This document shows positions 10,659 through 21,684 of a stretch of 64,000 nucleotides of DNA, piece by piece; position 1 is the first letter of the stretch, and each line of letters starts with the position of its first letter. Source of the stretch: Diatrype stigma (lineage: Eukaryota > Ascomycota > Sordariomycetes > Xylariales > Diatrypaceae); contig JAKJXP020000015.1 in the NCBI GenBank assembly GCA_022225965.2, forward strand, positions 124,001-188,000, in the 5' to 3' direction. The position numbers and the translations under genes were made by a program. The notes below the pieces were generated by a model. That model was not told where the DNA came from and made no database searches. It worked only from the letters and a program-made list of their open reading frames with translations.

Positions 10659-11410
10659 ATGGAGGGTGCTGATCCTGTCCTTAGAGACCTCCGGGCGGCT
10701 TACGTGAGTGCCGGTAGCTTGTCCTCGTCGTTAAACACCTCCTTCAGGGAAGCATTGAAGACCTACGTTAAAGACCAATCACTCCAATTCTCAGTAAGCT
10801 TGTCAATGCCTCTTCACGCAATTGCCTCTTCGCCTTCTAATAATCCCTCTTGTAGCAGGACACCGCTGGAAACATCTATGTCACTCACCCTGGACAGGAC
10901 TCCTCACTTGCACCTATAGCCGTTGCCTTCCCCCTGGATGGTAACCTGTCCGAACCCGCCTTTGTTAGCGCCTTCCGTGTCTTCTCGCTTCTGTCGAGAG
11001 AGAAGACGATGCCATGTGGCCTGGTTCTTCTGGGATGGACTTCGCTAGGCTCGGAAACCGTCGGCCGACAGATTTGGGAGGGATCAGCCACGGCGTCTCC
11101 CCCGGCGTCTCCCCCGGAATTGGACCAGTTTCGAACGATGAGCGATCCAGGTGACGCCTCTCTGTCGGCGATCTTCAATGTGTCGGAAGGAGGGGGCGGG
11201 GCAATCTTGACGATCGAGGGGAGCCCCGTGCTTATCGACAAGGCCCGCACTACCCTCCCCGCGTCCTCAGCCCATATTCGGCAGTCCGGGGGGAAGCCGT
11301 CCAGAGCGCCGATGGTCGCGATGACGGGACCTGAAGCGGAGGTCATTGCCTGCGCTACGATTAGAAGCTACAGCGCCTATGTTGCAGCACTATTTGATAA
11401 TTTTGACTGA
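10659..11410 (+). CDS. small M20/carbamoylase-like protein lacking metal ligands
   Basis: Two exons, 10659-10793 and 10859-11410, joined in phase 0 by a 65-bp intron (GTAAGC...GCAG); 228 aa. The frame is GC-rich with normal codon use. Pieces recall the catalytic half of M20 hydantoinase/N-carbamoyl-amino-acid hydrolases in the right order: DTAGNIYVTHPGQ (as in D-x-GN-...-G), APIAVAFPLDG (where active enzymes have GSHLDS), LLGWTS.GSE, and ILTIEGSPVL (where they have HIEQGPVLE). The zinc-binding His/Asp/Glu residues are largely replaced and the protein is about half the usual length. It may be a non-catalytic relative or a decaying fragment. The gene model is reasonable; the family call is tentative and rests on motif order only. 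Confidence 0.5.
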
Positions 11411-11654
11411 ATACGTTACTGTCATTAGGCTTTGGTGATACGAATACTCGCAAACATGATCGTGAAACAGCATGTATCGCTGAATAATATGTAGCGAGTG
11501 GAAATATGCAACACAGGAAGTGGAAATGCTCAGTGACGCAAAAGCCCACATGTGCTTCGGCGCAGCTGCCCGGAATTTTTGCGAAGCTAAAGCATTGCTC
11601 CGAGTGCCGGGGTTTACTTTTAGGCCCGGTAACTTGCCGGAGTCGTAGTACGGG

Positions 11655-11660
11655 TATATA
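11655..11660 (+). promoter_or_regulatory. TATA-like box of the alpha/beta hydrolase gene
   Basis: TATATA within TATATATTATAG lies about 106 bp upstream of the start codon at 11766. This is a positional inference. Confidence 0.35.
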
Positions 11661-11765
11661 TTATAGCGAGAACATGCTTGTAGCATTGGCTAACATCGTT
11701 AGGTACTCAATTTCATTAACCGGCGACGAACTGCAGTGTGGTTGGTTCGAATTTATCATTGAATC

Positions 11766-12646
11766 ATGGCTTCACAAATCACTTCCTCGGGATATGTACT
11801 CCACGGCTCTACTCAGCTTTTCTACGAAACTGAGGGCAACAAGAAGGGAGCCCGGTCCATTTTATTTGTTCACGGACTTGGTGGCACCACAAATGCGTAC
11901 CAACCGCTCGTTGGCGAGCTTGGAGATTTCAACATCGTCCGATTCGACTGGTCCGGCCATGGCCGGAGCTCTGTACCATCCGAAACGAGCATAGAGCTCT
12001 ACGTCGCGGACTGCGAAGGTACGTGGTGTGGTTTGGTCACTGGTGCGATGGTGTCACGGGAGAAGGCTAACAGTGCTTAATCATAGCGATAATCAACCAC
12101 TTAGGACTAACAGATATCACCGTAGTGGGCCACTCCCTCGGTGCGCTCATCAGCCTCTCCCTTGCGGCGAAGCGCCCAGACCTCGTATCAGGGGTTGTAG
12201 CCTTCGGCCCGGTGAAACCACCGCCCGAAGCCGGCCGCGTAGCCCTTGGCACCCGCGCCGCCACTGTGCGCCAAGGGGGTATGGTGGCTATCACTGACAC
12301 GGTTTTATCGAACGCCTTTGCAGCCAGGTCATTGGTCAGCAAGAGAGCCGAGGTGGCCCTCGCTAGAGAGATGCTCACGAGGCAAGTTCCGGAAGGGTAC
12401 GCCCTGGCTGTGGATGCTCTGGCCCGGAGTACGGCACCGGCCTGGGGCGAGATTCGGGCAAAGGTCTTGATCGTGTCCGGTGGAGAGGATAAGGTGTCTA
12501 CGGTCGCGGCGGGATTGGAGATCGTGGGGGAGATCGGCTCGAACGCCCAGCAGCTTGTTTGGAAAGACGTGGGTCACTGGCACATGTTAGAGAATCCCGA
12601 TGCATCTGTCGAAGTCATAAAGTTGGTGGCGGGTGTGAAATCTTGA
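11766..12646 (+). CDS. alpha/beta-hydrolase fold protein (enol-lactonase-like)
   Basis: Two exons, 11766-12018 and 12087-12646, with a 68-bp intron (GTACGT...CATAG); 270 aa. It has the full hydrolase architecture: oxyanion segment FVHGLGGTT, the FDWSGHGRS turn, nucleophile elbow GHSLGA with the catalytic Ser, acid in GGEDKVS, and His in VGHWHMLENP. There is no signal peptide, so it is probably cytosolic. The closest type by layout is the 3-oxoadipate enol-lactonase/haloperoxidase group; the substrate cannot be read from sequence. It lies downstream of the Dabb and M20-like genes in the same orientation, which fits a small catabolic cluster. Confidence 0.88.
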
Positions 12647-13012
12647 AGAACTTGGTGTTGAGAGCTTCCTCACACCTATCGGTATTGATAGCCATACTTC
12701 GTATAAACTTTCACACCAGCATTAGCAACAATAGACCTATCTATAGACATTGTCTTATGATTGGTTAGCTAGTAGTTCGTAAGTTTCGCGTTTTTTAAAG
12801 ATCGACAAGCCGGCATTTAGATACTTTCAATTTCTCTGACTGGTGGCCCGTGTTGTATGATTTACATGAGCCCAAAAGAACGGTGGCTCAGGCAATCGTT
12901 CTAGTCTACTAGCTTGTCGGCACTTGGAGCCATATTCAAACACCTACCAGTCGGACTACCGTAACTTATAAGATCGAAATTGTTATTGATCTATTACGTA
13001 AACGGAACGTGA
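12647..13012. other. AT-rich transition into the repeat element
   Basis: 3' flank of the hydrolase gene. It becomes AT-rich towards the element starting near 13013 and holds no coding region. Confidence 0.5.
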
Positions 13013-13130
13013 TGGACGGGCATTGCAATGCGGAAAAAGGAAGCTGTATTAATGAAGGTTGTTGAAGCTGAAGGAAATTAGCTTTTGTTGCTTTAGGCTA
13101 AATACTTTGCGCTAGGATGTTAATATAATA
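13013..13130 (+). repeat. left 118-bp direct repeat
   Basis: It aligns without gaps to 14707-14824. The visible differences are all transitions, mostly T or A here where the right copy has C or G, so this copy is the more mutated one. Confidence 0.85.
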
Positions 13131-14706
13131 CATTTCCGTAGGTTAGAGTAAGAAGTATAAAATGAAGCTATATATAGAATTACCCCTTTTTAAAGGCCAG
13201 TTTTTATATTTAGTATGCCCTTTAAGAGATAAGGAGTAAGGGTATTTTTAATAATAAGGAATAAAGCCCTTTTAAGTCGGAATTCCGGGTGCAAAACAAA
13301 GCACTTATCCTTTTTTCCGGAATGATGTAAATTATAATCCGTATAAAGGGGCCAGTTAATAAGGTAATTTCTGTAATAAACTTTGCATTCGATACGAAAA
13401 ACGGCGGCAGCGACGAAGGAATTTAAAGAATTTGATTCTTTTAATCGAGCCCGAATAACGATACGGGTTTTAATTATTTTTTAAGTTAATTTATTCTTAT
13501 CGTAGGTATTTTGGAAATAATCGAATAATTAAGGGTAACGGTTTTTTATTGCGTTTTACATAAGGAATATCTTTGCTTTCGGCGATAAAGCTATATTAAG
13601 TTATATCAACCGATTTGCGACGATATAAAAACGGGCGTTAAAATTTTGAAATATAATACCGTAATCGAGCTTTATTCGAATTAATTCGTTAAATAGCTGT
13701 AATACGGATTATTCGAATGCCTTCGGAATTGTGGTATAAACCAGGTCTTAAAAAACCTTTAAGTCTTTAACGAAACCGTCGTGCCTTTAATTAGCAGCAA
13801 TAAGTTAGGCTTTAACCTATAAAATTATAAAGGTTATTAATGCCATTACGTAAACTCGTTAACGGCGCTAAAGGAGCTTTTTCTTGGCATCGTTATTTGT
13901 AGGTTTTAATACGTTGGATTCGAAAAAGGCAGTAAGGTCGTTATATTCGGCTTATTAAAGTACGTCCAGTTTTTATTTAGCTAGGTTGCTTTCGCTTCGC
14001 AGCTACGGAACGGAAAGAAAAATATATACTGGATAGGCTGCCATAATAAAGGTGGCTTAATAAAAGAAAATAAAAAAATAAAAGTGCAATTGCAATTATA
14101 AAGGAATTGCAAAATAAAGTAAAGAAATTAAAGGAATTATAATTACAAAGATAAAGAAATTATAATTGCAAAGAAATTAAAAGGTGAATAAATAAAAGGA
14201 ATTTAAATAATTGCGGCTTATATGCATATTAAGGCGCTAGCGGTAAAAATTTTCCTATAATTCGAATATTGCAAAAAAAAAAGAAAGCAGTTCGAATCCG
14301 GCTAAAAGGGGCAGTTCGAATACGGCTAAAGGGCAATTCGAAATCCGAATGCTTTAACGAGGGAACTCTTTTTGAAGACTTATTTGAACGGTTTAAATCT
14401 AACCGGCTTTATACGACGAATTTCGAATCCGAATTCGAAAAATGAAAAAAGTTTGGTAATAATTACTAAAGAGGGTTTATATGGTATCCCCGTTGCTTTG
14501 CAAAAAAAAATAACGGCTATTGGTATAATAAATTTGATAAATTTAATGAATTATTAAATTGCAGCAGCCCGGGCAATAATTGCTTAATAGCAGCGCCTAT
14601 CCGGCCGTTCGGACTTCGAAACGGAAAAATCCGACGATGGCATTAAAAGATGAAGAAAGAAGGTTGCGGGCGAAGCCCCTGGAAGTTCAGAGGGCTTATA
14701 ACTTAA

Positions 14707-14824
14707 TGGACGGGCACTGCAATGCGGAAAAAGGAAGCTATATTGATAAAGGTTATTGAAGCTGAAGGAAATTAGCTTCTGCTGCTTTAGGCTAAATACT
14801 CTGCGCTAGGGTGCTAGTGCAATA
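14707..14824 (+). repeat. right 118-bp direct repeat
   Basis: Partner of 13013-13130. It keeps more C and G, for example GGCACTGC and CTTCTGCTG, and is closer to the unmutated form. Confidence 0.85.
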
Positions 14825-14983
14825 AAACGATTATTATGTAAAATGAGGTCCAAACATACGGATTCGCTGGTGGATAAATATTTAATTGTTGGTAACAATA
14901 AGATTTATGTCTAGGATCGAATGATATAATACACGTCTAAGTTCTAGGGTGTTATGCCATGTAACATTTTTCGGACCCTTCGC

Positions 14984-15990
14984 CTATTCGCGAGGCAGGG
15001 AGAAATCTTCCCCCTTAAAGGGCGGCAAGCCTGCAGTAACACGCATCCCTGCTGCACAGGCACTCCAATCTAGGCCCTCACCCCCGAGAGCCTTGGCACT
15101 AGTGAGATGGTTCCACGCCTGGTCGATGATAGGCGTCGGAGTTGACGTCTCGGCTCCGAGTCGTCGGATGTACGAAGCGTCCTTCATCCCGCCGGGCAGG
15201 GTGAACCCGGTCTTGCCACTGAAGGCGCCGTCACGGATCTTCTTGCCATAGTTGACCCAGGCCGCCGCAGGAAACCATTGTTCTAGAAAACCATCTTGTT
15301 AGTACAAGTCTGAGGGGGACGGGCGGGAAACTAAAGCCTACGTATGAACTCGTAAAACAACCCAGCATCAAACCCGGTCTTCTCGGCAAGTGTGAAGCTT
15401 TCGGACATGAGCTCGATCGTGCCTAGGATGCAGCTGTTCCCCAGGATCTTGAGAAGAGCCCCCTTTGACGTATCTTCGCCGCAGTCAATGATGGACTTTC
15501 CAATCGTCGGTACGACATATCGCTTCACCGTCTCTTTCGCCTTGGCGTCCCCAGAAAGAACCACTAAGAGACCAGCGCTTTTGGCAGCAGCGGGTGGACC
15601 GAAGACTGGTGAGGAGAGGAAACTCGCGCCTTGTGCCTCGGCGTCAGCATGTAGTGCCGAAGACGTGGTCGGAAATAAGGTTGAATGGTCGACCAGAATA
15701 AGACCCGGCTTCGCGGCTTTCAGGATCTGCCGGTAGATCGAAAGGGCAACGTCGTCGTTCGCAAGGCAGGCGTGGATGACATCACAACTCTTGGCCAGGT
15801 CTTCCAAAGAGCCCGCAATCTCAAAGTGACCCTGTTGGGCGAGTTCCTCGATCTTACTCCGAGTTCTGTTCCATAGCTGGACTCTAGGAAACCGCTGGGT
15901 CTGTGCGTAGGTGGCCAGATTCTGGCTGATCATGGACCCCATATTTCCGAGGCCCACAAAGCCGAACTTCAGGGGTTGCAGAATCGCCAT
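14984..15990 (-). CDS. NAD-binding beta-hydroxyacid dehydrogenase (3-hydroxyisobutyrate dehydrogenase-like)
   Basis: Two exons, 15990-15342 and 15282-14984, with a 59-bp intron (GTAGGC...TCTAG); 315 aa, a normal length. Rossmann motif GFVGLGNMGSMI is at the N-terminus, followed by VQLWNRTRSK (binding-pocket strand), HACLANDDV, the substrate segment VDHSTLFPTTSSA, SSPVFGPPAAA, and the catalytic-lysine region LLKILGN. The C-terminal all-alpha domain continues in exon 2 (GMKDASYIRRLGAE). Members oxidise beta-hydroxyacids or reduce the semialdehydes with NAD(P). The preference is not readable here. It is divergent to the amidohydrolase gene at 16406; the roughly 415 bp between them, with a TTTATAAAC motif near 16121, could act as a shared promoter. 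Confidence 0.9.
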
Positions 15991-16405
15991 GTTGGGAATA
16001 GGAAGAATGCGGGACGTGCGGAGTGACTATGGGGTTGGATGCAGACAGATACAGAACCTTGGCGCTGAAAAATGAGATGCGACGTTAAGCTATTGGGTAG
16101 ATATTTATCTTCTACGCTCGGGTTTATAAACACCATACAGTGGAGTGTTACCATATAATGGTGATCCCCCGTATCATCTGACTGAAGCAACACTACCTAC
16201 GGAAACTCCCCGCCCAACTGTGCGGCGGACATCACGGCAACTGACCGTGGAGTATAGATTCGATAGGGAAGTAGTTCCATGTGACAGATCTCGGGAAGAT
16301 GCCCTCTCGGGCTTCTGAATGGCATTGAGCGACGGTGGAAGAGTCTTTAAAACAGATGTAGCTCTGTAATCGAGCCAAACAATTCTGGTTAGATAACCAC
16401 TAGCG

Positions 16406-17941
16406 TTGACTACTCTATACTCGAAGACAAGTCTTATAGTGACCTGGACAGAAAAGATGGCAGCAGCCGAGATCAAGACCGATGCCAAAGGGGATCCGAC
16501 AACCATAGCGGATGGTCATTGGGTTGACTCAACTACAAAAGTCAATCCCGTGAACGGGCTCCCCTTCTACAAGCCCACACCAGCCGACATTACCATCAAC
16601 AACCACAAAGCCGACGACCCGTCCAGCATTCTGTTCACAAATGTCAACATATTCGACTCGACGGGCGCGGACCCTTACCTCGGGGACGTTCTCATCGAGG
16701 GGGAGAGAATAACTGCAGTCGGGAAAGTCAGCTCTCCGCCTGCTGAAGGCACCTTGGTCATCGATGGCGGCGGCAGAAAGACCCTCATGTCCGGTCTGGT
16801 AGACGCCCACACCCATCTTAGCTGGAATAACTCGCCGACCTTAGATGGTCTAACCAGCCTTCCCCTGGAAGAGCACGTCTTGCACACCGCGCAGTCTGCG
16901 AAGACGTTCCTGGACTGTGGCTACACGATGTGTTTTGGGGCCGCCTCGGCGCAGCCACGCCTCGACATCGTCATCAAGCAGGCCATACGATCCGGGATGA
17001 TCCCAGGACCCCGCGTGCTCTCCAACTGCCAGGAGATCACCACGACGGGCGGCGCCATCGTCCCGAGCATCAGCCGGTACGCCGACGGCGCCGACGCTAT
17101 GCGCAAGGTCGTCCGCGAGTACATTCAGCTGGGCGCCGACAACATCAAGCTCAGCATGACCGGGGACTACGTGCACGAGACCATGGGGAGCGAGGAGACC
17201 TACTACACCCTGGCGGAGACAAAGGCGGCTGTAGAGGAGGCACACAATAGGGGGAAGCGGGTCTGCTCGCACGCTAGGTCCGCGGCGTCGGTCAAGATGT
17301 CCTGCCTCGCCGGTGTCGACGTCATCTACCATGCTAGCTACGCGGACGCCGAGGGTCTCGACATGCTGGAGGCCCTCAAGGACAGGGTGTTCGTGGCCCC
17401 GGCCATCAACTTCCCGCTGCTGAGCTGTACCGGCGAGGCGACGCCCTACGGGCTGACGCCCGAGATGGCCAAGAAGAGGGGGCTTGTGCACGAGGTGGAG
17501 GTAACCTGCAAGGTCATGGCGGAGCTCAAGAGGCGCGGCGTCCGCGTCCTGCCCGGCGGCGACTACGGATTCGCGTGGGCGCCGCACGGCACGTATGCCA
17601 AGGACCTCGAGCACTTCGTCAATCTCTTCGGCTACACCCCCAAGGAGTCCCTCCTCGCGGCGACAGCCCTGGGCGGCGAGATCATGGGCCACCCGGAGGA
17701 GTTGGGCAAGGTCCAGCCTGGCTACTATGCCGACGTTATCCTCGTTGATGGCAATCCTCTAGAGAACATCGAGGTTCTCCAGGACATCTCGAAGTTGCAC
17801 ACTATCGTGATAAATGGCCGGGTCCACAAGAATCTATCCTCTGCAGCAGTCTACGAGCGGAAGCTCGCGGCAGTTGACGCACCAGCCAAGGCCAACATAC
17901 ACGAGAATCTTCGGGTAGCCCCCGGGAAGATTGCAGCATGA
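16406..17941 (+). CDS. metal-dependent amidohydrolase (imidazolonepropionase-like)
   Basis: Intron-free frame of 511 aa; Met at 16457 (MAAAEIKTD) may be the true start, removing 17 residues. It carries the TIM-barrel amidohydrolase signature: a beta-sandwich start (FTNVNIFDSTG), GLVDAHTHL for the first metal ligands, the candidate carboxylated lysine in NIKLSMTGDY, metal His in VCSHARS and VIYHASY, the catalytic Asp in LPGGDYGF, and the closing sandwich motif KVQPGYYADVILVDGNPLEN. This subgroup includes prolidase-like and ochratoxinase-like enzymes that hydrolyse amide bonds; the real substrate is unknown. It may work with the adjacent divergently transcribed dehydrogenase. Confidence 0.9.
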   Translation: MTTLYSKTSLIVTWTEKMAAAEIKTDAKGDPTTIADGHWVDSTTKVNPVNGLPFYKPTPADITINNHKADDPSSILFTNVNIFDSTGADPYLGDVLIEGERITAVGKVSSPPAEGTLVIDGGGRKTLMSGLVDAHTHLSWNNSPTLDGLTSLPLEEHVLHTAQSAKTFLDCGYTMCFGAASAQPRLDIVIKQAIRSGMIPGPRVLSNCQEITTTGGAIVPSISRYADGADAMRKVVREYIQLGADNIKLSMTGDYVHETMGSEETYYTLAETKAAVEEAHNRGKRVCSHARSAASVKMSCLAGVDVIYHASYADAEGLDMLEALKDRVFVAPAINFPLLSCTGEATPYGLTPEMAKKRGLVHEVEVTCKVMAELKRRGVRVLPGGDYGFAWAPHGTYAKDLEHFVNLFGYTPKESLLAATALGGEIMGHPEELGKVQPGYYADVILVDGNPLENIEVLQDISKLHTIVINGRVHKNLSSAAVYERKLAAVDAPAKANIHENLRVAPGKIAA

Positions 17942-19001
17942 CCATGGTTCACGATCATGTCCCCTTTATATGTGTTATTACTGTTCGATGCAACGAAAGG
18001 GACCATGAGAAACATATGAATAGTCCTGTATGTATTGTAGTCACAAAGATGATATAGTAGTTCGGAAGAACGGTTATAGTCTGCTCACTCAAATTTAGCC
18101 CATCCTGTCTATACTTCACAGATACATAACAGCCATCGTCAACACATGAGGGACGGGCTTATTCTTGCCAGTCCATTTCAAAACCTTTGAAGGGAACTTC
18201 CAATGAGCTGACGCTGTCCCGGAAGCTATCTTGACTGTATATACTGCGCCGGAGCTTTAACATAATACTCGCTTACTCTAACATCCGGTCCTTCATCTCC
18301 ACGAACCCCTTATGCCCGCCTAGATGTTCTTCGAACTCTTTGTCCGTATTAAATAGTTCTGTCTCCAAGCTAATGCTATTGTTCTGAGCTGTGGCGTCAA
18401 TAGTCAGACTCCCTCAGGTCAGAGCCCACGTTCGTAGGTCCGGCTAGTTGTGTTTGGATTGGCATGATGTTCATGCTAGTTATATGCCGATTGCAACCCC
18501 ACCTCAGCCCTAAAAGCCCACCCCCTATCCGCCTCCAGTGATTCCCACCATGTGAGGCCTTCGGTAGTCACTGAAAAGCAAGTTGTGCAGAACAATTTGT
18601 TATCTTCTCAACCTTCCTACGATAACCCTTTCAGTGACGCCAAATGCGTGAATATATACACCGCTGCCTACATTGAAGTATCAATCTAAAGATGTAATTG
18701 GTGGGTAAGTCAACACCGACGATCCCGAAGGCAACTAGGAAAGTCCCCACGACTTCACTCCAAAACCCCGCAGCGAAAGGTCTCCACACGTCCCCGAATA
18801 CAACGACCGCACGCTCACGACATGGGTCGCTGGAAAGCCCAGATGGCCCATCCGAGGTTGCGGGTTGTGGTGAAGCCAGTAGCGTTGCGACCAAGCGGAG
18901 TCCGCCTTATCGATCGGCATCATGGGGTTGCATTTATATAGATAGCTAGGTACTCATGGAGTTACTTAGACCTCTGGTTTTGTGGTCGGTAATGACTTAG
19001 C
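17942..19001. other. intergenic stretch with a possible minus-strand coding relic
   Basis: No complete gene. On the minus strand at about 18270-18415 an open segment ends in EEHLGGHKGFVEMKDRMLE and a stop, which reads like a genuine protein C-terminus. It has no upstream frame or start, so it may be a gene remnant. The family was not recognised. Confidence 0.3.
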
Positions 19002-19010
19002 TATAATAAA
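19002..19010 (+). promoter_or_regulatory. TATA-like box of the fucosidase gene
   Basis: TATAATAAA lies about 105 bp upstream of the ATG at 19115. This is a positional inference. Confidence 0.35.
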
Positions 19011-19114
19011 ACAGCAAGTCTTCCTTCCCCTTGAATTAGTAATTGGGGAATTTGTTGCTATATGGCCTCCTCGTTTCTTGACTTATATCGATTCACGCAT
19101 CCCATCATCGAACG

Positions 19115-21684
19115 ATGAAGCCTCCCACCGCTCTACTGGCACCAGCTCTCATCGCCCTGACGGGAGCAGCAGCCGCCGCGAGCTCCGAGCAGCTCGTCAT
19201 CAACCCGAAGAACCGGCAGAACAGCGCCGAGGCCAGCTCCGCCGTGCCGATCGACCTATCGCACCTGCGCAACAACCGGGGCTTCGGCCGCGAGCCGGGG
19301 GACGCCGACTTCGACGGGGCGGGGAACGCCTACCCCGCCGCGTACCTGCCGCCCGAGGACCTGACCTACGGCGGCATCCGCTACGTCTTCCCGCAGTACC
19401 AGAAGCGGGGGAATGATAGTAGCAGCAGCAGCAGCGATGGCGGGCACGGATACGACAACGTGCTCGCCGAGGGCCAGGTCCTGGAGGTCCCGAGGGGCCG
19501 CTACAGCGGGGCGTACATGCTCGCGGCGGCGGAGACGGCCGTCGCGACGGGCCTCGTCAACGGGACGTACGATGACGGCAGCGCGAGCTCGCGCGCGGTC
19601 CTGGTCGATCCGTTCTGGGCGTGGCCGTACCCGTACGGCGGCGATATCATCTTCCCGTACCACCTCGCCAACGCGAGCGTCGACTACAACCGGTCGATGA
19701 TTTTCCAGGCGACCGCCTGGCTCGATAGCACGCGGGACCTCGTCGGACTGCAGCTGCCCAACGTCTCGTCCGGCTCCGGGAACGGCCCTGGCGGCGGGGC
19801 CGAGAGTACGAGGCTGCACATCTTCGCGCTGTCGCTGCTGCCTGCCACCGTTGCTACTGCTGCTACGGAGGAGGGGGGCAAAGAGGAAGGAGGATTGGCG
19901 CTCGAGGTTCTGTTTGCGCGCTCGACTAACATGTGGCTCGAGGGCACGAACAAGACGCAGATTGTCGAGGTGACCGTGAACAATGTAGGTACCGGGTGGA
20001 TCTTCTCGAATCACAGCGTCAAGGTATCCATTGAGTCATCAGGGCTACGCACCGTCAAGCCTGGCGCAATCAAGCGGCTACGGCCAGGTGATCAAGCGCG
20101 GGTGCAGATCGGGGTCGAAAATTCCGATGGCGTTGCGGAAGGCACACCTGGCGAGGCGACTATCGTCATATCAGGAGCCGGCGTGAAGTCGCAATATACC
20201 TTCGATGCCACCTTTGGAATATCGCAGTACGATCCCACGTACGATAGCATCTACCAGCACGAGACCCCGCCGTGGTTCAACGACGGGAAGTACGGGATCT
20301 TCATCCACTGGGGCGTGTACAGCGTGCCCGGCTGGGGCAACAGCGGCGACCGCGAGAGCTACGCCGAGTGGTACTGGTGGCGGCTGAACTCGGGGCCCGG
20401 AGGGTCCGACCAGACGTGGGAGTACCACCGGGACACGTACGGGGAAGACCTGGGCTACGACGACTTTATCCCCGGCTTCACCGCCTCGGAGTTCGATCCG
20501 AAGGAGTGGGTGGATCTCTTCGCCGAAGCGGGCGCCCAGTACTTCGTGCAGGTGTCCAAGCACCACGACGGCTATGCCCTCATGGACCTGCCTGCCCACG
20601 TCAGCAACCGCACCAGCGTCGCCTTACCTCCTCACCGGAATCTCCTGCAGGAGCTGTTCGACGCCGCAGCCGAGCACCAGCCGCATCTCCATCAAGCTAC
20701 ATACTTTTCGCTGCCGGAGTGGTTCCACCCGGACTACAAACCGCTCGGGTTTGGCTCCTGGCCAGGGGGGAACGCCACGAACCCGTACACGGGCGAAGTC
20801 TTGCCATACACAGGATACGTACCAGTCGAAGACTTCATAAAGGACGTCATCCTACCCGAGATGGAGACTTTAGCCAACATGGGCACGGAGATCATGTGGT
20901 GTGACATCGGCGGTCCAAATCGGACGGCAGAATTCGCTGCGGAATACTTCAACAGCAAGGCCCGGAAGGGGCAACAGGTACTGATCAACAACCGCTGCGG
21001 CGTGCCCGGCGACTTCGACACCCCGGAGTATGCGCGGTATAGCGCTGTCCAGAGGCGGAAGTGGGAGAGCAACCTGGGTATGGACCCCTTTAGCTATGGA
21101 TACAACCGGGCGACTCCCGACTCCGCGTACCTCGACCCAGCGAGCATAGTGACGAGCCTGGTGGACATAGTCTCTAAGAACGGAAACTTCCTGCTGGATA
21201 TCGGCCCAACTGCTAATGGTTCGTGGAGAAAAAAAATCTTCTTCCCCTACCCTATCGTAGAGTTGACTTAGTAAGTTAGTTATATAACTAATGCCTAAGG
21301 TTGATACTAGGAACTATAATTCCAGTGTTAAAGCGCAATCTTCGCCAAGCTGGCGAATGGATCACTACCCATGCCGAGGCAATCTTCAACACGACGTACT
21401 GGTACGTCACGCCAGAGGAGGGCCAAGCGGTCCGCTTCACGCAGACGACGGAGGCATTCTATATCATCACGCTATATGCCCCGAACGATACGCTCGTGCT
21501 ACAATCTCCTGTGCCCTACGTCCCCGGCGACCAAGTCACCGTCGTAGGCGGTAATGCGTCTGGTACAGCGGTACCTTCGCAGCTCTTAGACGATGGGAGC
21601 TTGCAGCTGACCATCAGCGATGAAGTCAAAGAGGCGGACCGGTATGCATGGGCGTTCAAGATTCCATTTGGCCCTAGCGACTAG
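19115..21684 (+). CDS. secreted alpha-L-fucosidase (GH29) with large N-terminal domain
   Basis: Two exons, 19115-21218 and 21311-21684, with a 92-bp intron (GTTCGT...CTAG) that turns an out-of-family tail into DIGPTANG joined to TIIPVLKRNLRQAGEW, a well-known GH29 junction; 825 aa. A signal peptide (ALLAPALIALTGAAAA) starts the protein. Residues about 20-360 form an extra domain, followed by the GH29 barrel: PPWFNDGKYGIFIHWG, YAEWYW, KHHDGYALMD, and the nucleophile Asp597 in MWCDIGG. The C-terminal beta domain ends with YAWAFKIPF. It hydrolyses terminal alpha-L-fucose from glycans outside the cell. Several N-glycosylation sequons are present (NGT, NAS, NRS, NVS). The N-terminal domain was not identified. 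Confidence 0.9.

Larger units (their letters stand above)
13013..14824. mobile_element. RIP-degraded element flanked by 118-bp direct repeats (short LTR or TRIM-like)
   Basis: Two direct copies of a 118-bp sequence, both beginning TGGACGGGCA, bracket about 1.58 kb of very AT-rich DNA with stops in every frame. This is the layout of a small LTR-type element. No protein domain, primer-binding site or clear target-site duplication was recognised, and the exact ends are uncertain because the sequence just outside the repeats is partly similar too. It separates the alpha/beta hydrolase from the dehydrogenase gene. Confidence 0.55.

Noticed and set aside
11740..11765. GGTTCGAATTT resembling a tRNA B box
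   Set aside because: No matching A box, no cloverleaf, and the B box lacks its final CC.
11506..11994. 162-residue + frame overlapping the start of the alpha/beta hydrolase
   Set aside because: It overlaps the hydrolase exon in another frame, and its sequence has no family signature.
16850..17692. 280-residue open frame antisense to the amidohydrolase
   Set aside because: A shadow of a strong GC-rich gene; no family motif and no promoter or splice support.
18631..18894. Minus-strand frame with a hydrophobic stretch (FWSEVVGTFLVAFGIVGV)
   Set aside because: Too short, no homology recognised, and no splice partners; a chance hydrophobic run is likely.
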